A stretch of DNA of 64,000 bases, taken from NCBI RefSeq assembly GCF_023897015.1, contig NZ_JAMHFY010000001.1, positions 335,584 to 399,583 of the forward strand, in the 5' to 3' direction. The DNA is from Desulfosporosinus nitroreducens. GTDB lineage: Bacteria > Bacillota > Desulfitobacteriia > Desulfitobacteriales > Desulfitobacteriaceae. Below the pieces are notes generated by a model. It ran no database searches. It was not told the DNA's origin and saw nothing but the letters and a program-made list of their open reading frames with translations. Below, in pieces: positions 56,286 through 64,000 of this stretch. Made by a program: the position numbers and the translations under genes. How positions within the stretch are numbered: position 1 is the first letter of the stretch; each line of letters begins with the position of its first letter.

Positions 56286-57848
56286 ATGGCGAAAGTAGTA
56301 ATCGATCCTTTAACACGCATTGAAGGGCACTTAAGGGTTGAAGTAGAAGTCGAGAATGGAAAAGTTGTTGACGCACATGTCATAGGAACCATGTACCGTG
56401 GGATTGAAGCTATGCTCCGTGGTCGTGACCCTCGAGATGCTACGTATGTTACAGAACGAGTGTGTGGGGTTTGTGCCGGTTCACATGGTTGGGCGTCCTC
56501 TTTAGCTCTGGACAAAGCTTATGGCGCAAATGTTCCGGCCGGTGGTCGTCTTATTCGGAATCTAATCCTTGGGGCGATGTATCTGCATGACCATCCTCTG
56601 CATTTTTATCATCTAAGTGCCCTAGACTATATAGATGTAATAGCTGTCGCCCAATATCAAGGAAAAGACCCAGGACTTCTGGCTGTAAAAGACAAAATCG
56701 TAAAGTTGGTGACTGCCGGGGATACTGCTCCACTGACTCCTCGTTATAAACCAGATGCCTTCAGCGTCAACGATCCTGAATTAGTGACCATGGCTGTTGC
56801 CCATTACCTCAAAGCTTTAGAGATGCAAGCGAAGGCCAAGAAAATGTCCGCACTGTTTGCCGGAAAACAGCCCCATCAATCTTCGATTGTCGTTGGTGGC
56901 GTAACTATGCTTCCAAGCATTGGAGTCGTTGAGCAATTCCGTTCCATGCTTTATGAACAGCTTGATTTCATCGAGAAAACTTATTTGCAAGATGTATTAA
57001 CATTCGGTACTGGCCCGCTTCTGCCCTTAGCCCAAGCCGGTGTAGGCGGAGGGAGTCCCAACTATCTGTCTTATGGTGGATTTGCCCGTGACGATGCTGG
57101 CAAAGACATGTTCTTTAAAGCAGGCGTCATTATGGATGGTAATTTAAGCAGTATTAAATCGGTCGATGAAGCAAAAATTACAGAAGACGTTCAATATTCT
57201 TGGTATAAAGCCAGCGCCAACGGTAAAACGCCCTATACCGAGGATACAGTACCTGATCTAGATAAGAAAGGTGCCTACACCTTTGTTAAAGCCCCTCGCT
57301 ATGATGCTAAACCAATCGAAGTTGGGCCTCTTGCCCGAATGCTTGTTATGCAACCTAAAGGTCTCATGGATATCATCGCTAAGTATAATATCAAGCCGGG
57401 TGCAGTAGCACGTCATGCGGCTCGTGCTTATGAAACTCTCCTTATGGCTAAAGATATGTTCAATTGGATTGATGCCTTGGAAAAAGAAATGGGATCTAAG
57501 GAATTCCGCATTCATGATACTGATCACTGGGAAGCTCCAGCCACCGGACAAGGCGCAGGCATGGTTGAAGCTCCTCGAGGAGCTCTTGGCCACTTTATCA
57601 AAGTCGCCGATCATAAAATTGAAAACTATCAAATGGTTGTTCCGACTACTTGGAATTTCTCTCCAAGGGATGACAAGGGTGTCCGTGGTCCGGTTGAAGA
57701 AGCCCTAATAGGTGTTCCTGTACCTGATCTCGAAAATCCTGTCAACATTGTACGGGTCGTTCGTTCCTATGATCCATGTCTAGCCTGTGCGATTCACCTC
57801 ATTCATCCTGAAACTAACCAGATAAAAAAATTCCAGATCGGCTGGTAA
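56286..57848 (+). CDS. hyaB: [NiFe] hydrogenase large subunit
   Basis: A 520-residue catalytic subunit. Nickel ligands are C60/C63 (ERVCGVCAGSH) and C498/C501 (DPCLACAIH). The 16 residues after H504 form the tail removed by the maturation protease after nickel insertion. N-terminal VIDPLTRIEGHLRVEVE is typical. It oxidises H2 outside the membrane, passing electrons through the small subunit to the cytochrome b. It starts four bases after the small-subunit stop region, with AAGGAGG upstream. Confidence 0.97.
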   Translation: MAKVVIDPLTRIEGHLRVEVEVENGKVVDAHVIGTMYRGIEAMLRGRDPRDATYVTERVCGVCAGSHGWASSLALDKAYGANVPAGGRLIRNLILGAMYLHDHPLHFYHLSALDYIDVIAVAQYQGKDPGLLAVKDKIVKLVTAGDTAPLTPRYKPDAFSVNDPELVTMAVAHYLKALEMQAKAKKMSALFAGKQPHQSSIVVGGVTMLPSIGVVEQFRSMLYEQLDFIEKTYLQDVLTFGTGPLLPLAQAGVGGGSPNYLSYGGFARDDAGKDMFFKAGVIMDGNLSSIKSVDEAKITEDVQYSWYKASANGKTPYTEDTVPDLDKKGAYTFVKAPRYDAKPIEVGPLARMLVMQPKGLMDIIAKYNIKPGAVARHAARAYETLLMAKDMFNWIDALEKEMGSKEFRIHDTDHWEAPATGQGAGMVEAPRGALGHFIKVADHKIENYQMVVPTTWNFSPRDDKGVRGPVEEALIGVPVPDLENPVNIVRVVRSYDPCLACAIHLIHPETNQIKKFQIGW

Positions 57849-57864
57849 TAAAGGAGGGAAGGAC

Positions 57865-58455
57865 ATGTCTAGCCAATTAGACTTAGACCACCCATTGTTT
57901 CAGCGCATAAGCCACTGGATCAATTTAATCAACTTTTTATTTTTAGGCATCACAGGTTGGTTCATTCATTCCCCTTATCAAGGAATGCCTATGAGCCTAG
58001 TTCGGAATTTGCATTTTATTTTTATGTATCTGTTAATCATTAATGGCATCGTCCGTTTCTATTACTCCTTTTTTGGGAAGCATAAAGATTATGACACCTT
58101 TTTTTTCAACTCTCAGGATCTAAAAACAACTTGGCCTCAAATTAAATATTATTTGTTCTTGGGCAAACATCCCAAAACCGGGAAATACAACCCCCTTCAA
58201 AAAATGGCCTATATTGCCCTGCCTATTATGGCTGTAGTTCAGGCTGTGACAGGCTTCATACTCTACAAGCCTGTTCAATTGGCAAGTTTAGCTGATTCCT
58301 TTGGAGGGTTAGCGGCTGTTCGAGGATTCCATTATCTCTTAATGTGGCTATTTATCGCTGTAATCGCAGTTCACCTTTATCTTGTCTTTACAGCAGCCTA
58401 TGAGCAGTTTCTCTTCATGTTTTTTGGCAAGATAAGAAAGGAGAAAAGTGTATAA
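57865..58455 (+). CDS. hyaC: Hydrogenase cytochrome b subunit
   Basis: A 196-residue membrane protein with four helices and conserved histidines (FQRISHWINLINF, RNLHFIFMYLL, RGFHYLLMWLF, IAVHLYLVF) that would ligate two hemes b. It moves electrons from the small subunit to the menaquinone pool. AAAGGAGGG precedes the ATG. It lies between the large subunit and the protease gene. Confidence 0.94.
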   Translation: MSSQLDLDHPLFQRISHWINLINFLFLGITGWFIHSPYQGMPMSLVRNLHFIFMYLLIINGIVRFYYSFFGKHKDYDTFFFNSQDLKTTWPQIKYYLFLGKHPKTGKYNPLQKMAYIALPIMAVVQAVTGFILYKPVQLASLADSFGGLAAVRGFHYLLMWLFIAVIAVHLYLVFTAAYEQFLFMFFGKIRKEKSV

Positions 58456-58457
58456 TC

Positions 58458-58946
58458 ATGCAATCACCAAAAATCATGGTGATGGGAGTAGGAAACATCC
58501 TTTTATCTGACGAAGGTTTAGGAGTTCGTTTTTTGGACGAACTAGCTAAGAATACGCTCCCCGACAATGTAGAACTACTTGAAGGGGGGACAGCTGGACT
58601 GGAGCTCGTTCATTTAATACAAGATGTAGACTTTCTTATTATCATCGATGCCTTAAATGCTAACGCTGAGCCTGGAGCATTGTTCCGCTTTCAACCTGGG
58701 GATCTTCAAGTAATCCCCGAACAATATGAAGTATCATTTCATCAAATCGGCATCGTTGAAGTAATAACCATGGCTAATGTATTGGGGCATGCTCCACAAA
58801 CTTTAATTTTTGGTATTCAACCTAAAAGTTTAGAATGGGGCTTAGAAATAAGCCCTGAAATCGAAGCCCTATTCCCCCGTTTGAGTGAGTTAATAATAAA
58901 GGAAATTGATTCCATTCAGCACGAAGGGAAATTTGCTTCGCCATAA
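58458..58946 (+). CDS. hyaD: Hydrogenase maturation endopeptidase
   Basis: A 162-residue HyaD/HybD-type protease that trims the large-subunit tail. The nickel-sensing residues are visible in GVGNILLSDEGLGVRF (Glu), IIIDALNA (Asp) and SFHQIGI (His). It begins two bases after the cytochrome gene and ends the plus-strand operon. Confidence 0.95.
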   Translation: MQSPKIMVMGVGNILLSDEGLGVRFLDELAKNTLPDNVELLEGGTAGLELVHLIQDVDFLIIIDALNANAEPGALFRFQPGDLQVIPEQYEVSFHQIGIVEVITMANVLGHAPQTLIFGIQPKSLEWGLEISPEIEALFPRLSELIIKEIDSIQHEGKFASP

Positions 58947-58951
58947 AATTC

Positions 58952-58997
58952 AAGAGCCTTTTACCACTATGAATCTTTGCAGTGGTGAAAGGCTCTT
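58952..58997 (+). terminator. Terminator of the hydrogenase operon
   Basis: AAGAGCCTTTTACCACT and AGTGGTGAAAGGCTCTT pair over 17 bp with one wobble position, followed by ACAATTATTTT. Confidence 0.75.
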
Positions 58998-59097
58998 ACA
59001 ATTATTTTGATACATATTATTCTTAAAGTTATTTTTCGAAAGGCAGTTTACTATACCTCGCAGTACTTCCAGCACCTCAACTAACCAATCGTTATTG

Positions 59098-59778
59098 TTA
59101 CCCTTCATGTTCCCGGTGCTCTATCACCTCTTGACTTAGCCAACTAATCCATTCATTTAGCCCATTTCCATTGCGACAAGATACTTCGAAAATTCGTATG
59201 TGTGGATTAATCGCTAGAATATCTTGTTTCATCGTCTCCATATTTACATCAGTCAATTTTTCTAGATCCATCTTATTTAGAACAACCGCTTTCGCATTGC
59301 GGAATATCACAGGATATTTCGAAGGTTTGTCATCTCCTTCAACAATGCTAAGCACAATGACTTTAAATGCTTCACCCAGATCAAAATCGGCAGGGCAAAC
59401 CAAGTTCCCGACATTTTCGATAATCATCAGATCAATGGCATTCCAATCAAAGTCCGGTAAAACCTTACTTACCATTTTACTGTCAAGATGACATCCTCCG
59501 CCAGTATTAATCTGAATTACAGGTATCTGGTGTATAGCTATGCGATCCGCATCTTTACTAGTAAAAATATCTCCTTCTATAACCCCCACACCAAGACTTC
59601 TAGTTAGGAGGGGCAACGACTTTTCCAAAAGCGAAGTTTTTCCTGCTCCTGGTGAGCCAATCATATTAATAGCTAAACAATTATTCTTTCGAAAATGAGC
59701 ACGATTTATTTCAGCCTGCGTATCATTTGAGTTAAGTAAATTTGCCATGACTTCAATTTCACGACGTGTTGCTTCCAT
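59098..59778 (-). CDS. hypB: Hydrogenase/urease nickel incorporation GTPase HypB
   Basis: A 226-residue SIMIBI-class GTPase. P-loop MIGSPGAGKTSLLEK, the metal-site GGGCHLDSKMV, ENVGNLVCPADFDLGE and the guanine motif LNKMDLEK are present. There is no N-terminal His-rich nickel store. Its start overlaps the hypA stop by one base. It converges on the hydrogenase operon. Confidence 0.96.
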   Translation of the reverse strand: MEATRREIEVMANLLNSNDTQAEINRAHFRKNNCLAINMIGSPGAGKTSLLEKSLPLLTRSLGVGVIEGDIFTSKDADRIAIHQIPVIQINTGGGCHLDSKMVSKVLPDFDWNAIDLMIIENVGNLVCPADFDLGEAFKVIVLSIVEGDDKPSKYPVIFRNAKAVVLNKMDLEKLTDVNMETMKQDILAINPHIRIFEVSCRNGNGLNEWISWLSQEVIEHREHEG

Positions 59779-60119
59779 TATTCTACCTCCAGGCTTTCAA
59801 GTAATAGTTCCTCACCTTGAATAACTTCAATGTTGATATCTTGACATTTTGGACAGAGAAAAAACATCCCCGTCACGTTAAACTCATAATGACAGTTCTG
59901 ACAGCGACCAAGCACGTCTATACGCTCTACTAACAGTTCTGCTCCTTCACATATGGTATCCTTGCCATAAGCTTCAAAAGCCATTTGCAGAGCATCCGGT
60001 TCCGCATTTGTAAGTGCTCCAACCTTTAGTTTAACCTGGAGCACTCTCTTTACTTTATGTTGGGAGACAGTCTGTTCGATGACCTCAAATACTCCTCCCA
60101 TTAAAGACATTTCATGCAC
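59778..60119 (-). CDS. hypA: Hydrogenase nickel incorporation protein HypA
   Basis: A 113-residue nickel chaperone with the nickel-binding N-terminus MHEMSLM and a zinc site formed by GRCQNCHYEF and FLCPKCQD. It works with HypB to load nickel into the large subunit and may also supply other nickel enzymes in the cell. Confidence 0.96.
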   Translation of the reverse strand: MHEMSLMGGVFEVIEQTVSQHKVKRVLQVKLKVGALTNAEPDALQMAFEAYGKDTICEGAELLVERIDVLGRCQNCHYEFNVTGMFFLCPKCQDINIEVIQGEELLLESLEVE

Positions 60120-60294
60120 ATCGTCTCCAGTTAAGAAAACTCGAAAAAACTTAACCTTCCTTTCAGTAATATTCTTATCCCTTTTCCAAGTTTATTAACT
60201 TCGTTTTCTAAGTTACCTTCATGATAATAATGACTAAACTTACTATAATACTAGCCAGAAAGTTTAACTTATAGTTATATATTTTTGGAAGGTC

Positions 60295-60393
60295 CCTTCT
60301 CGCCATCCTTGGCTACAGGGACACTCGGCCATCCTTGGCCATCGGTCCCTTCTCGCTGTCCCTGGCTACAGGGACACTTAGCCATCCTTGGCC
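60295..60393 (-). repeat. Two tandem units of the 46-bp dispersed repeat
   Basis: Units at 60295-60340 and 60348-60393 are separated by seven bases. Each reads, on the minus strand, GGCCAAGGATGGC, then AAGTGTCCCTGTAGCC (or GAGTGT), ending GCGAGAAGG. The second has GGGACAG in place of AGGATGG. The 570-bp gap between hypA and the SASP gene otherwise holds no supported gene. Confidence 0.85.
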
Positions 60394-60692
60394 TTCGCCT
60401 GTGGCTTGGCGGTAAAAAAGTTTTCTTTATAAGCCTTAGTATACATAGTATAAATAGTTCGACAAGAGGTGCAAATATCCCTTTATGCCTGGCTATAAAA
60501 TACAGAATCATCTGAATCGACACTTATTTCCTGCTCTAGCTAAATACTAGCCTAGTACAATCTTCTGTGGACATACTTAATAGTATTGTTAATCATGAGT
60601 AAATTTATGTTTTTATTACACGTATAAAGACCTTTTATATGGTTAGTATAATAATGTCTAAACAAACAACTGAAAAAGGAGGATGGTTAAAT

Positions 60693-60914
60693 ATGAGCCG
60701 TAATACACCTGAAGTTCCAGAATCCGAAAGACAGTTGGATGAGCTTAAGTGGGAAGTAGCTGAAGAACTAAATTTAGACGATGATATTCAAGAAAAAGGG
60801 TTTGCTAACATGACCACCAGAGAAGTAGGTCAAATTGGCGGCAATATGGTCAAGAAAATGATTACCTTTGCAGAGAAGGAAATGGCCGAGCAGGGTTCTG
60901 ATGTTATAGATTAG
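60693..60914 (+). CDS. Small acid-soluble spore protein, alpha/beta type
   Basis: A 73-residue DNA-binding spore protein. It carries LDELKWEVAEELNL (protease-site region) and MTTREVGQIGGNMVKKMI, matching the clostridial/Desulfitobacterium form of the family with a more acidic middle. It saturates spore DNA and protects it from damage. AAAGGAGG is 10 bases before the ATG at 60693. The earlier in-frame starts are upstream of that site. A forespore-type promoter may lie around 60622-60653 (GTATA, then GTATAATA), but this is weak. Confidence 0.9.
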   Translation: MSRNTPEVPESERQLDELKWEVAEELNLDDDIQEKGFANMTTREVGQIGGNMVKKMITFAEKEMAEQGSDVID

Positions 60915-60923
60915 TAATATCTT

Positions 60924-60961
60924 AGAAAGGGACGTCGTTCAGATAAACGACGTCCCTTTCT
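60924..60961 (+). terminator. Terminator after the SASP gene
   Basis: AGAAAGGGACGTCGTT and AACGACGTCCCTTTCT form a 16-bp perfect stem. It can serve larA on the other strand as well. Confidence 0.85.
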
Positions 60962-61011
60962 AATTGAGTTATTTATATCAAAACTAACCTTAAGCAAAAT
61001 TTGTTTAGACC

Positions 61012-62274
61012 CTATTCTTCGACATACGGAATCGTAAGAGGGCCAAGTGGCAAAACAGCAATACTCATATTATCGCCATATTTACCCGTTAGTTCCCTCA
61101 AAGTTTGTTCGATATCCCTCGTAGGAGTTAAATTTGCAATTCTTGTCGATTCTTCAGGCAACAAGGAATACAAGTATACATCTGCCCACTCCTGAATCAT
61201 AGCCAATCTTTGTGCTTCCCACTGATCAAACATTTGAAATGAAGGTTCGTTAATCATTTCTAAAAGTTCCTTTGGTGAGTTGCGCATTTGAAGTATTTTA
61301 ACAAAATTCCCATGTTCCGGCATGCCCTCACTACATTCTGCGGCACAAATAATCGTCCCCCCTTGTTTGACAATCATCCGGGCAGCATCCATACCTTTTA
61401 CAGCCTGGTATAAATTTTGATCGAGAGGGTAACCAGCATTCGTCGTAATTACAACATCATAACGCTTCTCACATTTGACCATGGCTTGTTCTTTGACATA
61501 TGCACAGCCAATAGCATGAGCTTCAACCAACTCGCCGGCAAATACATTGGTGATCTCTTTCTCTCCATTCAGAGCTACATTTAGAAGGAAATCCGGTTTA
61601 CAAAAATTGTTGACTTCCCTCGTCATTTCTTGAAGTGGATTCTTATCTAGTTTTCCCCAGGTAGCCAGCGGGTGCCCAATCATTTTAGCGTTATGGAAGG
61701 TTAATATAGTTTCAATCCCCGCTATACCAGGCATAATTCCCTTAGGTCCGCCAGAGAAACCCGCAAAGAAATGAGGCTCGATGAACCCTGTTACTATTCT
61801 AAAATCTGCTTCAACATATTCTTTATTTAGATATACCTCACACCCAAAGCTACTCGTTCCCAGATGCGAAAGCTCCGATTTTTCGTGACAATGATGATTT
61901 ACAAGACGTACAGTATCTACAACTGTTTCTCCTAACATTTCGATGAATTCTTCCCTTGTTTGGTCACGGTGAGTTCCAAGGCCATTGATAATGGTAATGT
62001 TTTCCACCGGTACATGAGGAAGTTCCTCAAGTATCCAAGGAATTAATTTATAGTTTGGTGTCGGCCTAGTAATATCGCTAATTACAATGACTACCCTGTC
62101 TGTTGACTTAACCATTTCTCTAAGCGGGTTTGTCCCTTTAGGATTGCTCAGAGCGTCTAATACAAGCTCATGGTCATTCTCCGGCAACTTCAAATGTGTC
62201 GGTTCAACGACTCTCGTGTGTTCAGGTACATTTATGTTCAACCCATTCTTTCCATAGGCTAAAAAAACTTCCAT
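61012..62274 (-). CDS. larA: Nickel-dependent lactate racemase family protein LarA
   Basis: A 420-residue LarA-type enzyme. All four cofactor residues known from Lactobacillus LarA are present with constant offset: H102 (GLGTHRDQT), H168 (EPHFF), K178 (GGPKGIMPGI, the covalent pincer lysine) and H194 (FHNAKMIGHP). It would interconvert D- and L-lactate or a related 2-hydroxyacid. The pincer cofactor needs LarB, LarC and LarE, none of which is in this window. AAGGAG precedes the ATG. It is 74 bp downstream of the receptor-like gene, probably in one operon. Confidence 0.92.
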   Translation of the reverse strand: MEVFLAYGKNGLNINVPEHTRVVEPTHLKLPENDHELVLDALSNPKGTNPLREMVKSTDRVVIVISDITRPTPNYKLIPWILEELPHVPVENITIINGLGTHRDQTREEFIEMLGETVVDTVRLVNHHCHEKSELSHLGTSSFGCEVYLNKEYVEADFRIVTGFIEPHFFAGFSGGPKGIMPGIAGIETILTFHNAKMIGHPLATWGKLDKNPLQEMTREVNNFCKPDFLLNVALNGEKEITNVFAGELVEAHAIGCAYVKEQAMVKCEKRYDVVITTNAGYPLDQNLYQAVKGMDAARMIVKQGGTIICAAECSEGMPEHGNFVKILQMRNSPKELLEMINEPSFQMFDQWEAQRLAMIQEWADVYLYSLLPEESTRIANLTPTRDIEQTLRELTGKYGDNMSIAVLPLGPLTIPYVEE

Positions 62275-62348
62275 ATATATCTCCTTTTCTTTGAAATGTT
62301 ATGTATGAAGCATCATACTGTCTAGTAACAAATTACTTGAGACATGAC

Positions 62349-63212
62349 CTATAAACTTAAAGCCAACGATTCTAACTGTCCGCTTACTTCCTGTAAACCT
62401 TCAACTAATTTGGCAATTTCTTGATTAGCCTGTGCTTGTTCTTGCGTGATTGCACTGTTACGCAACGAACTTGCCGTGATCTTTTGAATAATGGCCTGAA
62501 ATTCCAGTAAGAGTTCACTGATTTCATTGGCTGAACGATTGCTTTCATCTGCCAATTTACGAACTTCACCTGCAACCACGGAAAAACCACGTCCATGTTC
62601 TCCTGCTCTGGCTGCTTCAATTGCTGCGTTTAACCCTAAAAGATTAGTTTGTTTGGCTACTTTACGAATAAGCCCCAAGATATCTGAAGTGAATTTAAGT
62701 TGATTTTCTCCCTCCTTCGCCTCTGTCGCAATAGCTTGACTAATCGCGGCCACTTCTTGTGCCGAAGCAGCTGTTTGTTGCACAGCACTGGCAGCTCGCT
62801 CTATCGAATTACTTAAAACTTTTACTTGATTGCGCATGATGTCTTTCAATTCTTCGTCTCTCAGCATCGTTACAACCATACCCGCAGCAATCCTGGCAAC
62901 CGGACTAACGATATCTAGAGGACCAGCAATTCCAAAGGTGCCGATTTTAACACCGTCGACTTTAATTGCTTGGTTGTAACCCTCTTTTAACTTCCCATTT
63001 GAAACGTCAGCCTCTTCTTGAGTTACAACTGTATATTCTATATTAGTAGTCATTATTTGGTGGCTTCCCTTATGCTGTACCCCTACTCTAGTTTGGGCAG
63101 AATCTGCCATGATTATCCCAGATTCATCACATACGATAACAGCAAACCCACCTTGTTCATGAATAAAACTTACTATTTTATTGGCAACAAAATTGCTAAG
63201 CTTAGAGACCAC
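62349..63212 (-). CDS. Soluble chemoreceptor-like protein with CdaR-type sensor
   Basis: A 287-residue protein without membrane helices. Residues 1-120 resemble the sugar-diacid recognition domain ([42 protein letters not shown]), which binds small carboxylates. A shortened methyl-accepting signalling domain follows, with the hairpin tip [20 protein letters not shown] and [15 protein letters not shown]. It may tell the chemotaxis machinery or another partner about a hydroxyacid. GGGAGATGG precedes a GTG start. Confidence 0.88.
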   Translation of the reverse strand: MVSKLSNFVANKIVSFIHEQGGFAVIVCDESGIIMADSAQTRVGVQHKGSHQIMTTNIEYTVVTQEEADVSNGKLKEGYNQAIKVDGVKIGTFGIAGPLDIVSPVARIAAGMVVTMLRDEELKDIMRNQVKVLSNSIERAASAVQQTAASAQEVAAISQAIATEAKEGENQLKFTSDILGLIRKVAKQTNLLGLNAAIEAARAGEHGRGFSVVAGEVRKLADESNRSANEISELLLEFQAIIQKITASSLRNSAITQEQAQANQEIAKLVEGLQEVSGQLESLALSL

Positions 63213-63247
63213 AAATCCATCTCCCTTTAAAACCTATTTACCTCCAT

Positions 63248-63278
63248 ATTATACCACAATGTCTGATGGTCGGACCAT
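63248..63278 (-). promoter_or_regulatory. Promoter and FadR-type operator of the receptor-larA operon
   Basis: An extended -10, TGGTATAAT, has its TATAAT at 63253-63248. The -35 region is covered by the perfect palindrome ATGGTC-G-GACCAT (63266-63278). TGGTCGGACCA fits the TNGTNNNACNA pattern of FadR-subfamily GntR repressors, to which lactate regulators such as LldR belong. Confidence 0.65.
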
Positions 63279-63451
63279 GAATCTAAATTAATCTCCAACC
63301 TTTTCCCTATTTTAACACAATATTTCTTAACAAGTTTGTTATGTTGTTCACTAATAGTGCCCTAAAGTATTCTCTTCAAAACTAAGCCTCTCTTTTGAAT
63401 AAAAAGTACAATTATGTTTCGCCTACTTCGTTTCTTTGTTTGCCAAACGCA

Positions 63452-63488
63452 AACAAGCGAAAAGACTATGATAGTCCTTTCGCTTGTT
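63452..63488 (-). terminator. Terminator of the rRNA operon
   Basis: AACAAGCGAAA and TTTCGCTTGTT, with an inner GACTAT/ATAGTC, form a long stem. The minus strand continues TGCGTTTGG. Confidence 0.75.
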
Positions 63489-63489
63489 A

Positions 63490-63605
63490 CCTGGCGATAC
63501 AAACAGCACGAAAGCCTCCAGTGGAGGGTTTCGCCGAAGCCGCGATCCCCAAAGAATACTAAACGGCGTAGGATGTGGATCGGAACGGGTGGAACCCCGG
63601 ACCCA
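63490..63605 (-). pseudogene. Degenerate 5S-like copy downstream of the 5S gene
   Basis: Two blocks are shared with the true 5S and its 3' flank: a 17-base block GGAACGGGTGGAACCCC (63582-63598 versus 63755-63771) and the 19-base TCGCTTGTTACCTGGCGAT (63480-63498 versus 63665-63683). They are nearly the same distance apart as in 5S, but the sequence between them has diverged strongly and the 5' strand of helix I is lost. A decayed 5S gene or a repurposed RNA are both possible. Confidence 0.6.
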
Positions 63606-63637
63606 AGTATCTTAATTTACAGTATGACTAAACACAG

Positions 63638-63665
63638 AGAGACTACCTCGTTAGAGATAGTCTCT
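63638..63665 (-). terminator. Stem-loop directly after 5S rRNA
   Basis: AGAGACTACCTC and GAGATAGTCTCT pair with a four-base loop. It lies between the 5S and the 5S-like copy and may be a processing signal, since no T-tract follows. Confidence 0.5.
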
Positions 63666-63674
63666 CGCTTGTTA

Positions 63675-63788
63675 CCTGGCGATGACCTACTTTCCCAGGA
63701 GCTATGCTCCAAGTATCCTTGGCCCTGGAGGTCTTAACTTCCGTGTTCGATATGGGAACGGGTGGAACCCCTCCGGCATGATCACCAG
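63675..63788 (-). rRNA. rrf: 5S ribosomal RNA
   Basis: The minus strand has helix I ends CTGGTGATCAT and GTCATCGCCAG, and the conserved loops CCACCCGTTCCCATATCGAA and CACGGAAGTTAAG. Length is about 114 bases. It lies about 180 bases after the 23S 3' end. The spacer between them holds no tRNA gene but has a GAGGTTCGAAG-type short repeat near 63930-63960. Confidence 0.93.
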
Positions 63789-63965
63789 ATGTCTGAGATA
63801 GTTCATTCTTTCGAACGCTGTTCTCTCAAAACTGCACAGAGTCTTCTTCTAGTAGTGTCGATTGAATTTGAGCCACTCACCTAGTCATTAGCAATCCCGA
63901 AGCCCTTCGTCCTCAGCCTCTCTGTCCTTTCGAACCTCGTGCCTCGCACTTCGAACCTCGCTTTT

Positions 63966-64000
63966 AGGTCAAGCCCTCGACCGATTAGTACCAGTCAGCT
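63966..64000 (-). rRNA. rrl: 23S ribosomal RNA, 3' end (partial)
   Basis: The last 35 bases of the window read, on the minus strand, AGCTGACTGGTACTAATCGG then TCGAGGGCTTGACC, the conserved 3' end of 23S rRNA. The rest lies beyond the right edge. Confidence 0.88.

Noticed and set aside
63414..63737. Plus-strand open frame near the right end
   Set aside because: It lies across the 5S gene and its degenerate copy, so it is a shadow of RNA sequence.

Overview
The window looks like a chromosomal segment of an anaerobic, endospore-forming, low-to-mid-GC Firmicute of the Peptococcaceae/Desulfitobacteriaceae type. A Desulfosporosinus-like organism is the best guess. This is inferred from the sporulation genes (an alpha/beta SASP, a SpoIID-type protein, a BofC-like protein, six YjcZ-like peptides), the Firmicute gene orders alaS-ireB-ruvX-DUF1292 and relA-dtd-hisS-aspS, T-box control of a tRNA synthetase operon, frequent TTG starts, and a membrane-bound uptake [NiFe] hydrogenase. 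Most genes lie on the minus strand. The plus-strand genes are rarA, the Trp-rich peptide, the hydrogenase structural operon and the SASP gene.

Layout. 0-7 kb: a partial VanW-type lipoprotein, then the alaS neighbourhood, with a ferredoxin-fused aldo/keto reductase and an SMR pump set between ireB and ruvX. 7-13 kb: a PRC-barrel/zinc-ribbon pair, then the sulfur-transfer operon iscR-iscS-iscU-mnmA (Fe-S assembly and tRNA 2-thiolation), divergent from rarA. 13-17.3 kb: csoR-trxA behind a consensus promoter with a CsoR-type operator, and hisS-aspS behind a canonical T-box. 17.5-25.3 kb: an MBL hydrolase, dtd, relA, apt, recJ and a CDF metal exporter. 25.5-27.6 kb: a small-peptide region with a 30-residue peptide that is one third tryptophan, facing six tiny YjcZ-type membrane peptides that include a tandemly duplicated gene pair. 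27.6-37 kb: a polysaccharide deacetylase lipoprotein, secF-secD, an HD protein, an EcsC protein, yajC, tgt, queA and a SpoIID-type protein.

37-47 kb: ruvB is separated from ruvC-ruvA by an insert of about 7.6 kb. The insert carries thiolase, a GntP permease, a short-chain dehydrogenase, a CoA transferase and a PAS-PAS sigma-54 activator. A -24/-12 promoter lies directly in front of the CoA-transferase gene, so this looks like an inducible module for taking up and breaking down 3-hydroxybutyrate/acetoacetate-type acids. 47-50 kb: yebC, cysK and two small genes. 50-60 kb: a complete group-1 hydrogenase locus. hypF-C-D-E is divergent from the small-, large-, cytochrome b- and protease-subunit operon, and hypA-B converges on it from the other side. 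60-63 kb: an SASP gene, then a soluble chemoreceptor-like gene and larA (nickel-pincer lactate racemase) behind a promoter overlapped by a FadR-type palindrome. 63.4-64 kb: the end of an rRNA operon, with the 23S 3' end, 5S, a degenerate second 5S-like copy and a terminator.

The strongest leads for something little described are the Trp-rich peptide with its YjcZ array, a 46-bp dispersed repeat at 8.2, 17.5 and 60.3 kb (one copy bracketed by 14-bp direct repeats), the degenerate 5S-like copy, and an alaS leader that resembles only the 3' half of a T-box. No CRISPR array, prophage, transposase gene or tRNA gene was seen.
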